Shown here in pieces: positions 1-7,546 of a stretch of DNA of 64,000 bases; position 1 is the stretch's first letter; every line of letters begins with the position of its first letter. The stretch lies in IMG/VR virus record IMGVR_UViG_3300036770_007495, positions 1 to 64,000 of that record; one strand, given 5' to 3'. The notes under the pieces were generated by a model that worked only from the letters and a program-made list of their open reading frames with translations, made no database searches and was not told the origin of the DNA. Position numbers and translations under genes: made by a program. The stretch comes from a virus.

Positions 1-62
1 GTACCAACTCGACCTTTTTGTTCGTCAAGGTAGATGCTAATTACATGAGTCCAGTCTTGCAT
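1..62 (-). CDS. N-terminus of an unknown protein, cut by the window edge
   Basis: An ATG lies directly after the thyX stop on the minus strand (TAATATG junction, typical of this genome) and opens a frame reading M-Q-D-W-T-H-V-I-S-I-Y-L-D-E-Q that stays open to the window edge. Only about 20 residues are visible, so no function can be given. The junction suggests co-transcription with thyX. Confidence 0.5.
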   Translation of the reverse strand, partial: MQDWTHVISIYLDEQKGRVG

Positions 63-63
63 A

Positions 64-726
64 TTAATGTCCAAAAGCTTCAATGGTATACTTGAAAGGA
101 TTGCCTTCAATGTTTTTGACAAGATCAAGCATAGTTGCAGCAATGTCACGAATTTCTTTCTGTGCATCTGGCTTGTTGCGAAGCTCCAAGAAATGATGAA
201 AAGAGCGCCAGTTGAACATCACATCTGCCTGAATCTGAGAATTGTAGGTCTTGAAGAAACGAGCAGATTCTTTTGCGCGTTTGCGACCTAATACAGGTTC
301 AAGGTCTTTGAGACATTTGTGGTAAAGATTGTTGCCTAGTTCTGTATATTTTTTCAGAATATCACGCCAATATTCACAATCCCCTTCTTCCCAAATAGAA
401 GTTGAACTCTCTATACCTTCCCAATCATCAGGAATATAAAACTTATCTTCTTTCAGTTCTTTGTACCTAGCACTTTCGCCATTGATTGAAACGCCAATCC
501 GATGCTTAAGAAGGTGAATGTGAGAAGCAATGTCGCAATCCACAAGGAAATGCAGGCTGCTTTTTTCGAAAGGGGTATGGTGTCCATGTTGTGCTAGCAT
601 TTTGAGCAGCGCAGGAATGCGACTGCGTTTTTCTTCCGTGATGTCTCTGCTGGTGGATGTCCATGCAGAGCATGCATGCACTTCATCATTTCCGTAAAAT
701 CCAATGAGTTCAACTTTGTTTGTCAT
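64..726 (-). CDS. thyX: FAD-dependent thymidylate synthase ThyX
   Basis: The 220-residue protein converts dUMP to dTMP using methylene-tetrahydrofolate and FAD, supplying thymidylate for phage replication. The ThyX signature is visible as K-H-R-I-G-V-S-I-N-G-E-S-A-R-Y at about residues 74-88 (family form R-H-R-x7-S-x-R-Y), and H-H-T-P-F-E near residue 50 is the usual upstream motif. The first Arg of the RHR motif is Lys here. Length is normal for the family. It belongs to a minus-strand run with 3-nt gaps to its neighbours, so it is probably one operon member. Confidence 0.93.
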   Translation of the reverse strand: MTNKVELIGFYGNDEVHACSAWTSTSRDITEEKRSRIPALLKMLAQHGHHTPFEKSSLHFLVDCDIASHIHLLKHRIGVSINGESARYKELKEDKFYIPDDWEGIESSTSIWEEGDCEYWRDILKKYTELGNNLYHKCLKDLEPVLGRKRAKESARFFKTYNSQIQADVMFNWRSFHHFLELRNKPDAQKEIRDIAATMLDLVKNIEGNPFKYTIEAFGH

Positions 727-729
727 AAA

Positions 730-1326
730 TTAGGTCCACATGTATTCGCGATAGTCAATCATCTGCTTGATGATGTTTGTATCAGTTGCATCAATGAGAG
801 CTTCAATTCGATTGACCTCGCTGTACAATTCATCATAACTTTTGCCGCGAAGGCGTTCAGGAAGAGGATGAGGTGGATAAGCATTCATCATCAGTTCTAC
901 CAAATTGGGACGACCCTCTTTGATCCAAATTGCACTTGTGTCAAGCCAATTTTTGAACTTGCGATGATTATCAGTACCATCCCAATCAACACAAGATTCA
1001 TCAGCTTCTCTCTTAAAAGAAAGAATCATAGCAAAATTGACATCAATGATGAGATTGCTTACATCAGCCCATTGACGAGGAACAGCCTTGCGAATATCAG
1101 AATGATATGGCTTGAAGAAACACTTGATAGCATACTTGGTGTCACGATACATGTGACGGCAAGAGTATTGAAAATCACCAATTAGTTCACGCAAAAAATA
1201 TTGAACAGGGTAGTCCTTCTTTACTTGCTCACGCCAATCATGCCATGCATCCAGAGATGCAACACGAGGAATTTTGTACCAGAGAGGTTTCTTCATAGAA
1301 TCTTTACTATACAGTCTGTTGCTCAT
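730..1326 (-). CDS. hypothetical protein, 198 aa
   Basis: I do not recognise this protein. It is rich in Trp, Tyr, Arg and Lys, has no membrane segment or signal peptide, and carries a central region (residues about 85-135) with S-N-L-I-I-D-V-N-F-A-M followed by C-V-D-W-D-G. It sits 3 nt from both thyX and the HNH gene, so it is probably translated from the same transcript. A soluble protein is the most that can be said. Confidence 0.7.
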   Translation of the reverse strand: MSNRLYSKDSMKKPLWYKIPRVASLDAWHDWREQVKKDYPVQYFLRELIGDFQYSCRHMYRDTKYAIKCFFKPYHSDIRKAVPRQWADVSNLIIDVNFAMILSFKREADESCVDWDGTDNHRKFKNWLDTSAIWIKEGRPNLVELMMNAYPPHPLPERLRGKSYDELYSEVNRIEALIDATDTNIIKQMIDYREYMWT

Positions 1327-1329
1327 AAA

Positions 1330-1929
1330 TCAACCATGAAGAAACATTCCCCAGTCAGAACGCAAGGCTTCAAACACCATGCCATTGTTTGGCTTTTCAG
1401 GCTTCCACAACAGCCTCAACCCACATTCTTCAGGAGTCTTGTTGTCCTTGAAAGTGTTGACCTTCTTGTCACAAGTAATGAGATTTTCCCAAGTGTTTTT
1501 GCCACCACGGCTTTGCGGAAGAATATGATCAACAGACAGCTCATGCTTCTGAAGCTTTCTTCCAGTATAACCACAAGTGAATTTATCACGCTTGAAGATG
1601 TTTTGCTTGGTGGGAAAGACCACGTTCTTGTAGATGACCTTGTTGAACCGAGCACACACAACCACGCTGGGCAGACGTGCTGGTCCGCTGGTGGTATGAA
1701 CATAGTCATCACAAGTGCGGATTGGCAGTTTGCTCCATTCCTTCCAGTTTTTAACTACAGTGAATCCTTCAACAACATCTTCATTGTGGGTACCATCTTC
1801 ATTCTCTGCATAATAGATGTCCAGAGGATGTGCAGCACCTGAGAAAATGTTGACTACAGTATCTTCCCAGGTGCTAGTGCCAAGAGGGAAGAAGTTAGCG
1901 TTAAGTTTGAGAATGGGTCTCTTGTTCAT
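1330..1929 (-). CDS. HNH endonuclease
   Basis: An HNH nuclease core is visible in the C-terminal half: S-V-D-H-I-L-P-Q-S-R-G-G, then N-T-W-E-N-L, then C-D-K-K-V-N-T-F-K-D-N. The preceding F-K-R-D-K-F-T-C-G-Y-T-G keeps only one of the two usual zinc cysteines. The N-terminus (R-P-I-L-K-L-N-A-N-F-F-P-L) matches the common phage HNH type. I start at the Met that gives this N-terminus; an in-frame Met 11 codons upstream (1962) would overlap the previous gene by 62 nt. It could be a free-standing homing nuclease or a repair or packaging nuclease. Confidence 0.82.
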   Translation of the reverse strand: MNKRPILKLNANFFPLGTSTWEDTVVNIFSGAAHPLDIYYAENEDGTHNEDVVEGFTVVKNWKEWSKLPIRTCDDYVHTTSGPARLPSVVVCARFNKVIYKNVVFPTKQNIFKRDKFTCGYTGRKLQKHELSVDHILPQSRGGKNTWENLITCDKKVNTFKDNKTPEECGLRLLWKPEKPNNGMVFEALRSDWGMFLHG

Positions 1930-2458
1930 TCTGCACAATAGAGGTTTCCTGCGTTTGATCAACTACTTTGGGAAAGAATGTTCTTGCATCAGCAAGCCAC
2001 AGCATTTTTGCCTGATACACTTCAGGTGAGTTGTCTTTGTGGCGCAGTGCAATGTCTCTAAACCATCCCATTTGATAATCGTGTTTGCGCATTTTCAGCT
2101 TGGGGCGACTGGCATCATCAAACTTGATGTTGTCTTCTTTGTCGCGAGCAATGATGAGATGATGCAACTCATGATCAATGAGCGCAACGCGCTGCAATTC
2201 GTTCATTGCATTGTAAGCATCTCTGTCAATGGTGATTTCAGCATCCATTGCACCTTTGATGCGATTCTTCAATGAATTGATTTTGATGACAGCAAGTGCT
2301 GGGTAGCCACCAAACTTCACAGGATGATCTCCATTTTCATTGAAAGCAAATACTGCATCCACAGTGACGCCTGCTTCATGCAATTCATCATGGTAATCTT
2401 CCATGGTTTGCTTGATGAGATCCAAAACTTGTTGAGGTACGATGTCGTATGTTGTCAT
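1901..2458 (-). CDS. putative phage metallopeptidase-like protein
   Basis: The motif A-L-I-D-H-E-L-H-H-L contains an HExxH zinc site, followed by K-L-K-M-R-K-H-D-Y-Q-M-G-W-F-R-D-I, an arrangement known from phage-encoded putative metallopeptidases that often sit in early regions. The start is placed at M-T-T-Y-D-I-V; an upstream Met (2530) would overlap the preceding gene and adds residues that look like translated intergenic DNA. The tail is Gln/Thr/Glu-rich. The gene overlaps the HNH gene start by about 29 nt. The substrate is unknown. Confidence 0.7.
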   Translation of the reverse strand: MTTYDIVPQQVLDLIKQTMEDYHDELHEAGVTVDAVFAFNENGDHPVKFGGYPALAVIKINSLKNRIKGAMDAEITIDRDAYNAMNELQRVALIDHELHHLIIARDKEDNIKFDDASRPKLKMRKHDYQMGWFRDIALRHKDNSPEVYQAKMLWLADARTFFPKVVDQTQETSIVQNEQETHSQT

Positions 2459-2499
2459 AAAATAATGTATATTGAGTTGTTGCTTTTGCAATGCTTCGT

Positions 2500-2904
2500 T
2501 TAAAACAAACCACAATCTGTTGAGATGCATTCAATTTCACCATCAAGATTTTTGATGTGTGCATACAGTTCAGCCTCTCTTTTGTTTGCGCCTACAAAGT
2601 AAGCATCACCAATTTTAAAGAGTTTGTTTGTATGCGTCTCTGGCAGCATAATGGTGTAATAGATGCCTTCTTGCATGAAGCTGTTGGCACAAAAAATGAA
2701 CACAGCAAGCGCCAAGGACATAAAGAAGTATTCTTGTTTGTTGAAATGTCCTACAGCACTAATTCCTGCACACAGCACTCCAATGAAGTTGAATGCAGTT
2801 GCATAACCGTTTATGCGCTTGTATAGCCACAACTCATTGTTGTTTTGCATGTCTGAAACTTGCTTGGCAAGCTCGTTGGAGTCTTCTGCTGGGTTTGTTT
2901 TCAT
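2500..2904 (-). CDS. small membrane protein with two TM segments
   Basis: The 134-residue protein has two clear hydrophobic stretches (about residues 36-55 and 60-80) separated by a short N-K-Q-E-Y turn, so it is an inner-membrane hairpin with a charged N-terminus and a soluble C-terminal tail of about 45 residues ending C-I-S-T-D-C-G-L-F. Its start overlaps the end of the upstream gene by 4 nt (ATGA type), implying translational coupling. No family is recognised. Confidence 0.65.
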   Translation of the reverse strand: MKTNPAEDSNELAKQVSDMQNNNELWLYKRINGYATAFNFIGVLCAGISAVGHFNKQEYFFMSLALAVFIFCANSFMQEGIYYTIMLPETHTNKLFKIGDAYFVGANKREAELYAHIKNLDGEIECISTDCGLF

Positions 2905-3701
2905 AGAGGATAATTCTTTCTATACCAATGGACGCTTTCTACAAACTTTGCAATGGCTTCTTCTCTGCTATTTGCCGGGCTGGTTTGACTCTGCAATGCA
3001 CTCTCATCACAATTGTAGCATGTAGTACCTTTGCCTGGATGAGGCACACCGTCTTTGTCTTGAGTAGATACTTCGTAGCGCTTCAATGAATAAGGCTTCT
3101 TGAATCGCTTCCACGTCCAGGTGGAGATGAATTCTTTGCAATTGAGAACATACTCTTTGTCTGCATACTCTTTATTGCCTTTGATTGTTACAGTGTGTTG
3201 AGTAGTTCCATTGTCTTGTTCAGAGTAAGTGGCTCTACCACACAACACAACACGAGGATAGATGCTTGTGCTCAACCATTTTGGATCACTGGATTTCCAA
3301 CAATTGTCATATCGACCCAAATGAATGTTGAGATAACCACCATCAATGCAATCTGTATCTTTAACATATTTGATGCCCCAATCTCGTCCATCATATTTGC
3401 GATCTTCACTCAACCGCAAAATTTTGCGCCATGTATTGGAGTATCCCCATTTGGCTAAGTCAGCATGAACATACAGAGAGAAGAGGAACGGAACATTGAT
3501 GCTGAAGCCGATGGTGTGTTCATCATTAGCCTTGCCATATACATTAAAGCCTGGCATGTCTACATCAGTCCATGGATAGAATTCAATGCCAACATTAACT
3601 CGGTCATGGTGTGAGCCCAAGATGTTGGCGAAGGGATAAATCCAACAACGCCAGCCTTTGTGCTTGCCATAATTTGATTCAATGCAATGAAAGTGTCTCA
3701 T
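2901..3701 (-). CDS. hypothetical protein, 266 aa, Trp/Tyr-rich
   Basis: This soluble protein is rich in Trp, Tyr, His and Cys, with F-Y-P-W-T-D-V-D-M-P-G near residue 42 and a C-terminal region containing C-Y-N-C-D-E. It lies between the kinase-phosphatase gene (1-nt gap) and the membrane gene it overlaps. I cannot assign a function; an all-beta fold is plausible from the alternating polar/hydrophobic pattern, which is inference only. Confidence 0.7.
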   Translation of the reverse strand: MRHFHCIESNYGKHKGWRCWIYPFANILGSHHDRVNVGIEFYPWTDVDMPGFNVYGKANDEHTIGFSINVPFLFSLYVHADLAKWGYSNTWRKILRLSEDRKYDGRDWGIKYVKDTDCIDGGYLNIHLGRYDNCWKSSDPKWLSTSIYPRVVLCGRATYSEQDNGTTQHTVTIKGNKEYADKEYVLNCKEFISTWTWKRFKKPYSLKRYEVSTQDKDGVPHPGKGTTCYNCDESALQSQTSPANSREEAIAKFVESVHWYRKNYPL

Positions 3702-3702
3702 A

Positions 3703-4610
3703 TCAGAAATTTCCAGGAGCTACTTGAAGGCACTTGAGGCCGATTTCACGCCACATATCCACAACCTGCTGCCTATCGTCCAGAACAAATTCCACATCGA
3801 ATTTATCCTTGATGAGAGTATCATAGATTTCCTTCTTAACAATGGAGTCTCGACGATGATCACCTTCTTTGCGCATCATGAGATCGTAATAAGGAACCTT
3901 GTGTTTGTCAAGCCATGCAAGAGTCTTTTGACGGCAGACTTCGGTGCCTTCACGACCAGATACAATGAGAATAATATAACCTTTCTTTTGAAAAGCTTCA
4001 ACAATGCCATATACAGCAACATCCAAATGGTCTTGATCAACTTTGTCGTACTCAAACCAGTTGCGATCGCAACGATGCGCAAGAGTACCATCAATGTCTA
4101 CAATGATGGTGTTGCCTTTCTTGTTGACAAGTGGTACATCTTGCAGAGTTGGAAGAATATACCGCTGGTGCATGCCCTTGATGACCTTTTCACCAACAGG
4201 CTTGGCACGCAAAGAGTCGCGATGCAAACACTCGTCAAGAGACACATCCAAGAAGTCCTTGTACTCAACAGAGATGTTGGTGGTAAGATACTTGCACTCA
4301 TGCTTGTATCGCTGATCATCAGCAATCTGCTTCATGCGTTCAAAGTGCTTGTCTTCAAAGTTGGTGTCATCAACAATGATGGTTTCAATGCCACGAGCAA
4401 GCCACATGTCAACAAGAGCATAGCATCACGTGCATCAAGGATTAGCTGCTCATTGATCTTGGACCAAATGCCTGCATCAATCATGTCACGCAAGTCATCC
4501 TTGTTGACACGCTTCACCTTGCCATTGCTCTTGGCAACCTGCTCCTTGCTCCAAGTCGACTTGCCGCTCGCAGGCAGCCCGCGAGTCAAAATGATTTTCT
4601 GCTTCTTCAT
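3703..4610 (-). CDS. pnk: T4-type polynucleotide kinase / 3'-phosphatase, split by a frameshift
   Basis: The N-terminal kinase domain has the Walker A motif G-L-P-A-S-G-K-S-T (residues 11-19) and V-N-K-D-D-L-R-D as in T4 Pnk. The C-terminal domain is a HAD phosphatase with I-I-V-D-I-D-G-T-L-A, V-S-G-R-E and F-V-L-D-D-R-Q-Q-V-V-D-M-W. The two halves are in different frames: the kinase frame (4332-4610) and the phosphatase frame (3703 to about 4415) join if reading slips by -1 near 4410-4420, giving R-D-A-Y-A-L-V-D-M-W-L-A-R-G. No standard slippery heptamer is seen. With the RNA ligases in this window it would heal and seal cleaved RNA. A sequencing indel is an alternative. Confidence 0.85.
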
Positions 4611-4640
4611 GCACTCAGTTTAAGAGCGCATTGCAACAAA

Positions 4641-5417
4641 TCAACTCTTTTTTACAATTTGTTGCAGTTCAGACAAAGGTGCAATTGTTGCTTCTTGTGT
4701 TGCATCATACTTTGCACCTTCAAGCCAATCATTGCCAAAATAATAAAAGCCATCTGAACCTCGCTTGAGCAATGCATAAGCTTCAGAATCAGAATAACCC
4801 TTGTATGTAGTTACATATTTGATGACTGGCTGCATGCTGTTGCTTGCAACTGTTGAGCCGCATGTTGGACATTTGCATTCATTTGGTGCGGGTGTCTCGG
4901 CATTGATGAGTGACAACACCCAATCTTTGGTCACTTTGGTACCAGGGCATGTTTTGCTTGTCTGTGGATCATCTCTGTGAAACAACAAGTTGGAAGCATT
5001 GATGGGAACATTGAGCCATGTGAAAAGAGATTTTGTTACTTTTGCTGCCATCTGCCAGCACTGCAATCCTCTGCCTGTAGCATTGTTTTCACTATCATAA
5101 TCACCCAACACTTCAATGCCTATGGCTGTTGAATTGAAAGATACAGCATGTACACCTCGTTCATTCAAGGGAGTCATGCCCCAAACCTGATCTTCATCAA
5201 TGAACAGGTGCGGACCAGAACTCCAGCCCAAAGACTTGTAATAGTCTCTCATGTTGATGATGTGTTGAACAGTGAAGCCGCTGGGGCGCTGCGCCAGAGA
5301 AGGTGAAGATGTATGATGCAAGCACACTTTGGTGCACCAGCTTGGGCGCTGAAGTGTTTTTAAATATGCATCAAAAGAATCCGAAGTCCAGACTTGACCA
5401 ACATTGTTGTATGACAT
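4641..5417 (-). CDS. N-acetylmuramoyl-L-alanine amidase (endolysin)
   Basis: This is an amidase-2 (T7 lysozyme/PGRP-type) zinc enzyme that cuts the stem peptide from peptidoglycan during lysis. Zinc ligands are visible in C-L-H-H-T-S-S-P (residues about 32-39) and in F-H-R-D-D-P-Q-T-S-K-T-C-P-G, and G-I-E-V-L-G-D-Y is a typical core strand. After residue about 180 comes a C-K-C-P-T-C linker and a small C-terminal domain that may bind cell wall. There is no signal peptide, fitting a holin-released enzyme. It is the last gene of the minus-strand lysis cassette and has its own late-type promoter. Confidence 0.92.
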   Translation of the reverse strand: MSYNNVGQVWTSDSFDAYLKTLQRPSWCTKVCLHHTSSPSLAQRPSGFTVQHIINMRDYYKSLGWSSGPHLFIDEDQVWGMTPLNERGVHAVSFNSTAIGIEVLGDYDSENNATGRGLQCWQMAAKVTKSLFTWLNVPINASNLLFHRDDPQTSKTCPGTKVTKDWVLSLINAETPAPNECKCPTCGSTVASNSMQPVIKYVTTYKGYSDSEAYALLKRGSDGFYYFGNDWLEGAKYDATQEATIAPLSELQQIVKKS

Positions 5418-5422
5418 GCAAA

Positions 5423-5428
5423 TATTTA
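5423..5428 (-). promoter_or_regulatory. late-type promoter of the amidase gene
   Basis: TAAATA on the minus strand ends 5 nt before the amidase ATG. The same spacing recurs before other lysis and putative virion genes. Confidence 0.55.
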
Positions 5429-5456
5429 TGCATGAATCATAGACGCTGCAGGTCTA

Positions 5457-5768
5457 TCAGATCTTTTTGTTTCTCAGCTTTGCGTTGTTCTGAGATTTGC
5501 GTGTGGTTTTTTTAGAGCTTGTTTTCTTCTTTGGCTCTTGTGGAGCTTCTTCGTGCTTCACTACTCTTTTGACACATGCATCAGCTGTATCCACTACATC
5601 AACTTCAACGGGAGCATCTGCACCTTCGTCAATGATAGCTTGCTCAGTTGCTTTGAATTCAGGTGGTCTGCAAGATTCAATTTGATCAACAACCTTGTGG
5701 TTGAGATAATGGCTAGCAGCAGCAATTAATGCAAGTGATACAACGGTGATAGCAATGATGGTGTACAT
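5457..5768 (-). CDS. single-pass membrane protein with basic tail, lysis region
   Basis: Residues 3-20 form one N-terminal membrane segment (Y-T-I-I-A-I-T-V-V-S-L-A-L-I-A-A). The rest is an acidic middle and a Lys/Arg/Ser/Thr-rich tail (P-K-K-K-T-S-S-K-K-T-T-R). It lies between the spanin pair and the amidase, so a role in lysis or envelope binding is plausible but not shown. It has a TAAATA late motif before its ATG. Confidence 0.65.
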   Translation of the reverse strand: MYTIIAITVVSLALIAAASHYLNHKVVDQIESCRPPEFKATEQAIIDEGADAPVEVDVVDTADACVKRVVKHEEAPQEPKKKTSSKKTTRKSQNNAKLRNKKI

Positions 5769-5773
5769 GCCAT

Positions 5774-5779
5774 TATTTA
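5774..5779 (-). promoter_or_regulatory. late-type promoter
   Basis: TAAATA on the minus strand ends 5 nt before the ATG of the gene that starts at 5768. Confidence 0.55.
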
Positions 5780-6028
5780 TTTGCCATACACTTGTCTCTC
5801 CAGTTCTCTGAACCTTCTGTCAGAGTGCCACACCTCTTCACCACATTTGTTTTGCGGCACTTTGTAAATGCCATCGCAGGTTTTAATTTCCTGAGAGGGA
5901 AGTAATCGAAGAATAGGTGGTTGCGATATGCTTATAGAATCGCTTTTCTTCGAGCAATTGCATTCGCACGAGGTCAGCATCATCAGTAGCATCAGGGCTG
6001 CGGATAGCGCGAAGCCTTTCAATTTCAT
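5777..6028 (-). CDS. o-spanin-like lipoprotein (Rz1 type)
   Basis: The start M-K-L-K-G-F gives an 83-residue protein with a lipoprotein signal: a hydrophobic run ending L-M-M-L-T-S-C, with Cys as the likely lipidation site, so it would sit on the outer membrane. The mature part is short, with P-P-I-L-R-L-L-P early on and a charged C-terminus. It lies mostly inside the i-spanin-like gene in another frame, the classical Rz/Rz1 arrangement. Together they would bridge the envelope and fuse the membranes at the last step of lysis, which implies a Gram-negative host. Upstream in-frame Mets exist but would spoil the signal peptide. Confidence 0.72.
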   Translation of the reverse strand: MKLKGFALSAALMLLMMLTSCECNCSKKSDSISISQPPILRLLPSQEIKTCDGIYKVPQNKCGEEVWHSDRRFRELERQVYGK

Positions 6029-6152
6029 CAATGTATTGTTTTTGTTGTTGCCTTGATTTGTTGAGTACATCATAGTAGAAGCTTCTGTTTTTGAGTGCAA
6101 AATACAAGCCAATGGCCTTGAACAAGTTGGCTAATACTGCTGCCCAGTTCAT
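5883..6152 (-). CDS. i-spanin-like protein (Rz type)
   Basis: An N-terminal hydrophobic segment (residues about 3-20, W-A-A-V-L-A-N-L-F-K-A-I-G-L) anchors the 89-residue protein in the inner membrane. The rest is a charged helical region (Q-Q-Q-K-Q-Y-I-D-E-I-E-R-L-R), probably a coiled coil in the periplasm. It overlaps the o-spanin-like lipoprotein gene out of frame and starts within the last codons of the holin gene, so both fit a compact lysis cassette. Confidence 0.68.
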   Translation of the reverse strand: MNWAAVLANLFKAIGLYFALKNRSFYYDVLNKSRQQQKQYIDEIERLRAIRSPDATDDADLVRMQLLEEKRFYKHIATTYSSITSLSGN

Positions 6153-6373
6153 TGTGCAGCAATCTTAGATGCAAGTTTAGAAAGCAACAATTCCAAACCA
6201 CCAGAAATGCCTGCTGTCAAACCTGCTGCCAATGCAGCTGCACTATCAGGATCATATCCCTTGGCAACAAGCCATGTAGTCAATGCAGCAGATCCCATGG
6301 CAACATACTTGAGAACCTGGCGAACAACCCAACCTCTTTGAGTTGAAATGAGAGAGAATAACAATGATTTCAT
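6149..6373 (-). CDS. putative holin
   Basis: The 74-residue protein has a basic N-terminus and two hydrophobic segments (about residues 21-38 and 43-62, rich in Ala/Gly/Leu), the size and topology of a small holin. It would form the membrane lesion that releases the amidase. The ATG at 6373 is preferred over an upstream TTG. It lies directly upstream of the spanin pair and carries a late-type promoter. Confidence 0.68.
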   Translation of the reverse strand: MKSLLFSLISTQRGWVVRQVLKYVAMGSAALTTWLVAKGYDPDSAAALAAGLTAGISGGLELLLSKLASKIAAQ

Positions 6374-6380
6374 ACACAAT

Positions 6381-6386
6381 TATTTA
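6381..6386 (-). promoter_or_regulatory. late-type promoter of the holin gene
   Basis: TAAATA (minus strand) lies 7 nt before the holin ATG and probably starts the holin-spanin transcript. Confidence 0.55.
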
Positions 6387-6653
6387 TTCATCTGATGATG
6401 ATAACCATGAAATGATCCAAAATGGACCACGATCTTCATCAAAACGTTGATACACAACACTATACCCTTGTGTAATGAGCAAATGCACAATCTCTGGCGT
6501 AACATCAGCATTCACAACAATGGAATTGAGTCCTTTTTTGCATGCTTTGTGAATCTTTTTGTTGATGTAACTGATGATGGTGTCATGCGCTGTATCTGAC
6601 AATGCAGCAGCATCACTAGCATTCATGATGGAGATAAAAGAAGGAGCAGGCAT
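6384..6653 (-). CDS. small alpha/beta protein of unknown function
   Basis: The 89-residue protein resembles the plus-strand gene at 9780-10022: both have a helix with K-K-I-x-x-A, then x-V-V-x-x-D/L-T and L-I-x-x-G-Y-x-V, ending I-S-W. This pattern is common in small phage proteins of unknown role. The start M-P-A-P-S-F aligns with the paralogue; a TTG 13 codons upstream is possible but less likely. Confidence 0.6.
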   Translation of the reverse strand: MPAPSFISIMNASDAAALSDTAHDTIISYINKKIHKACKKGLNSIVVNADVTPEIVHLLITQGYSVVYQRFDEDRGPFWIISWLSSSDE

Positions 6654-6695
6654 ACAACGATTTATGCCTGCTCTTTCAAATGCAATGCACAACGC

Positions 6696-7442
6696 TTATT
6701 GTGCCATCTCTTGCTCGTTGGGTTCAGGATTCTCTATTGGCATAGGTGCACCTGATGCTTCCCAAATGGCTTTGCGCATTGGATCCAAATCTGTAATCAC
6801 ATAATCTTTGCCATTGATGTTGATTGCAGCAATGCTTGCAAGACTAATTTTACGAATTTGTCTGCCTTCTTGAACTCCCTGGTACAGACCCGGATCAACA
6901 TGCTTGATGTACTGCTGAACCTGCTGCCTATCAAGCACCTCAAAGTTTGTGTCACCACCTGTATTTTTCAGCAGCACTGGCTTGAAAGACTTTGCTACTG
7001 CACGAGGCTTGTAGCGAAGATACATCTGTCCATCCAGCATCACAAAAGCATTTGTGCCTTCCACAGGCTCATAATTGGTCTGCTTTGCAACAAAATCTGC
7101 AACACCGCCTTCGCGCTCACGCTGACGATTTACATCTTCTTCATAATTGTGACCATACATGCCATTCACCTGCGATACTTTGGCAATGTATGATTTGCCG
7201 TGCTTCAATCCAGTCAGTACAAATGGATTAAAGCCTGGAATTTTGTTGGTGTTCTCTTTGGTAATCTGTGTGACACTAAAGAAATTAGTGCCTGGTCCAC
7301 GACGCGCTTGCAGCTGCCTGGTGAGATCAACGAGCTCCTGTTGAGTGATGCGATGTTGACCTTGTGCATCTTTTGCGATTCCGAATGCCATCTCAGTGTA
7401 TAGGTTATAGATGTTGGTGTTGTCTAACAATAACGAGCTCAT
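6696..7442 (-). CDS. putative head protein with protease-type N-terminus
   Basis: The 248-residue protein begins M-S-S-L-L-L-D-N-T-N-I-Y-N-L-Y-T-E-M, which looks like the capsid-targeting/cleavage signal shared by late proteins in this window (predicted cut after Glu17). The body is soluble, with a Gln/Arg-rich helix early and an acidic Pro/Glu tail ending N-P-E-P-N-E-Q-E-M-A-Q. A late-type TAAATA lies 7 nt upstream. I cannot name the family; virion location is inferred from the N-terminus and promoter. Confidence 0.65.
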   Translation of the reverse strand: MSSLLLDNTNIYNLYTEMAFGIAKDAQGQHRITQQELVDLTRQLQARRGPGTNFFSVTQITKENTNKIPGFNPFVLTGLKHGKSYIAKVSQVNGMYGHNYEEDVNRQREREGGVADFVAKQTNYEPVEGTNAFVMLDGQMYLRYKPRAVAKSFKPVLLKNTGGDTNFEVLDRQQVQQYIKHVDPGLYQGVQEGRQIRKISLASIAAININGKDYVITDLDPMRKAIWEASGAPMPIENPEPNEQEMAQ

Positions 7443-7449
7443 ATGCTCT

Positions 7450-7455
7450 TATTTA
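7450..7455 (-). promoter_or_regulatory. late-type promoter at the strand switch
   Basis: TAAATA on the minus strand lies 7 nt before the ATG at 7442, in the short divergent gap before the RadA-like gene. Confidence 0.5.
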
Positions 7456-7546
7456 ATAATGCAAGCTGTTGAATGCAAAATCAACTATATTTTTATCTAA
7501 AAAAACATGTTGCACAAAACCAAAAACCAATGCATTGTGTGGTCTT

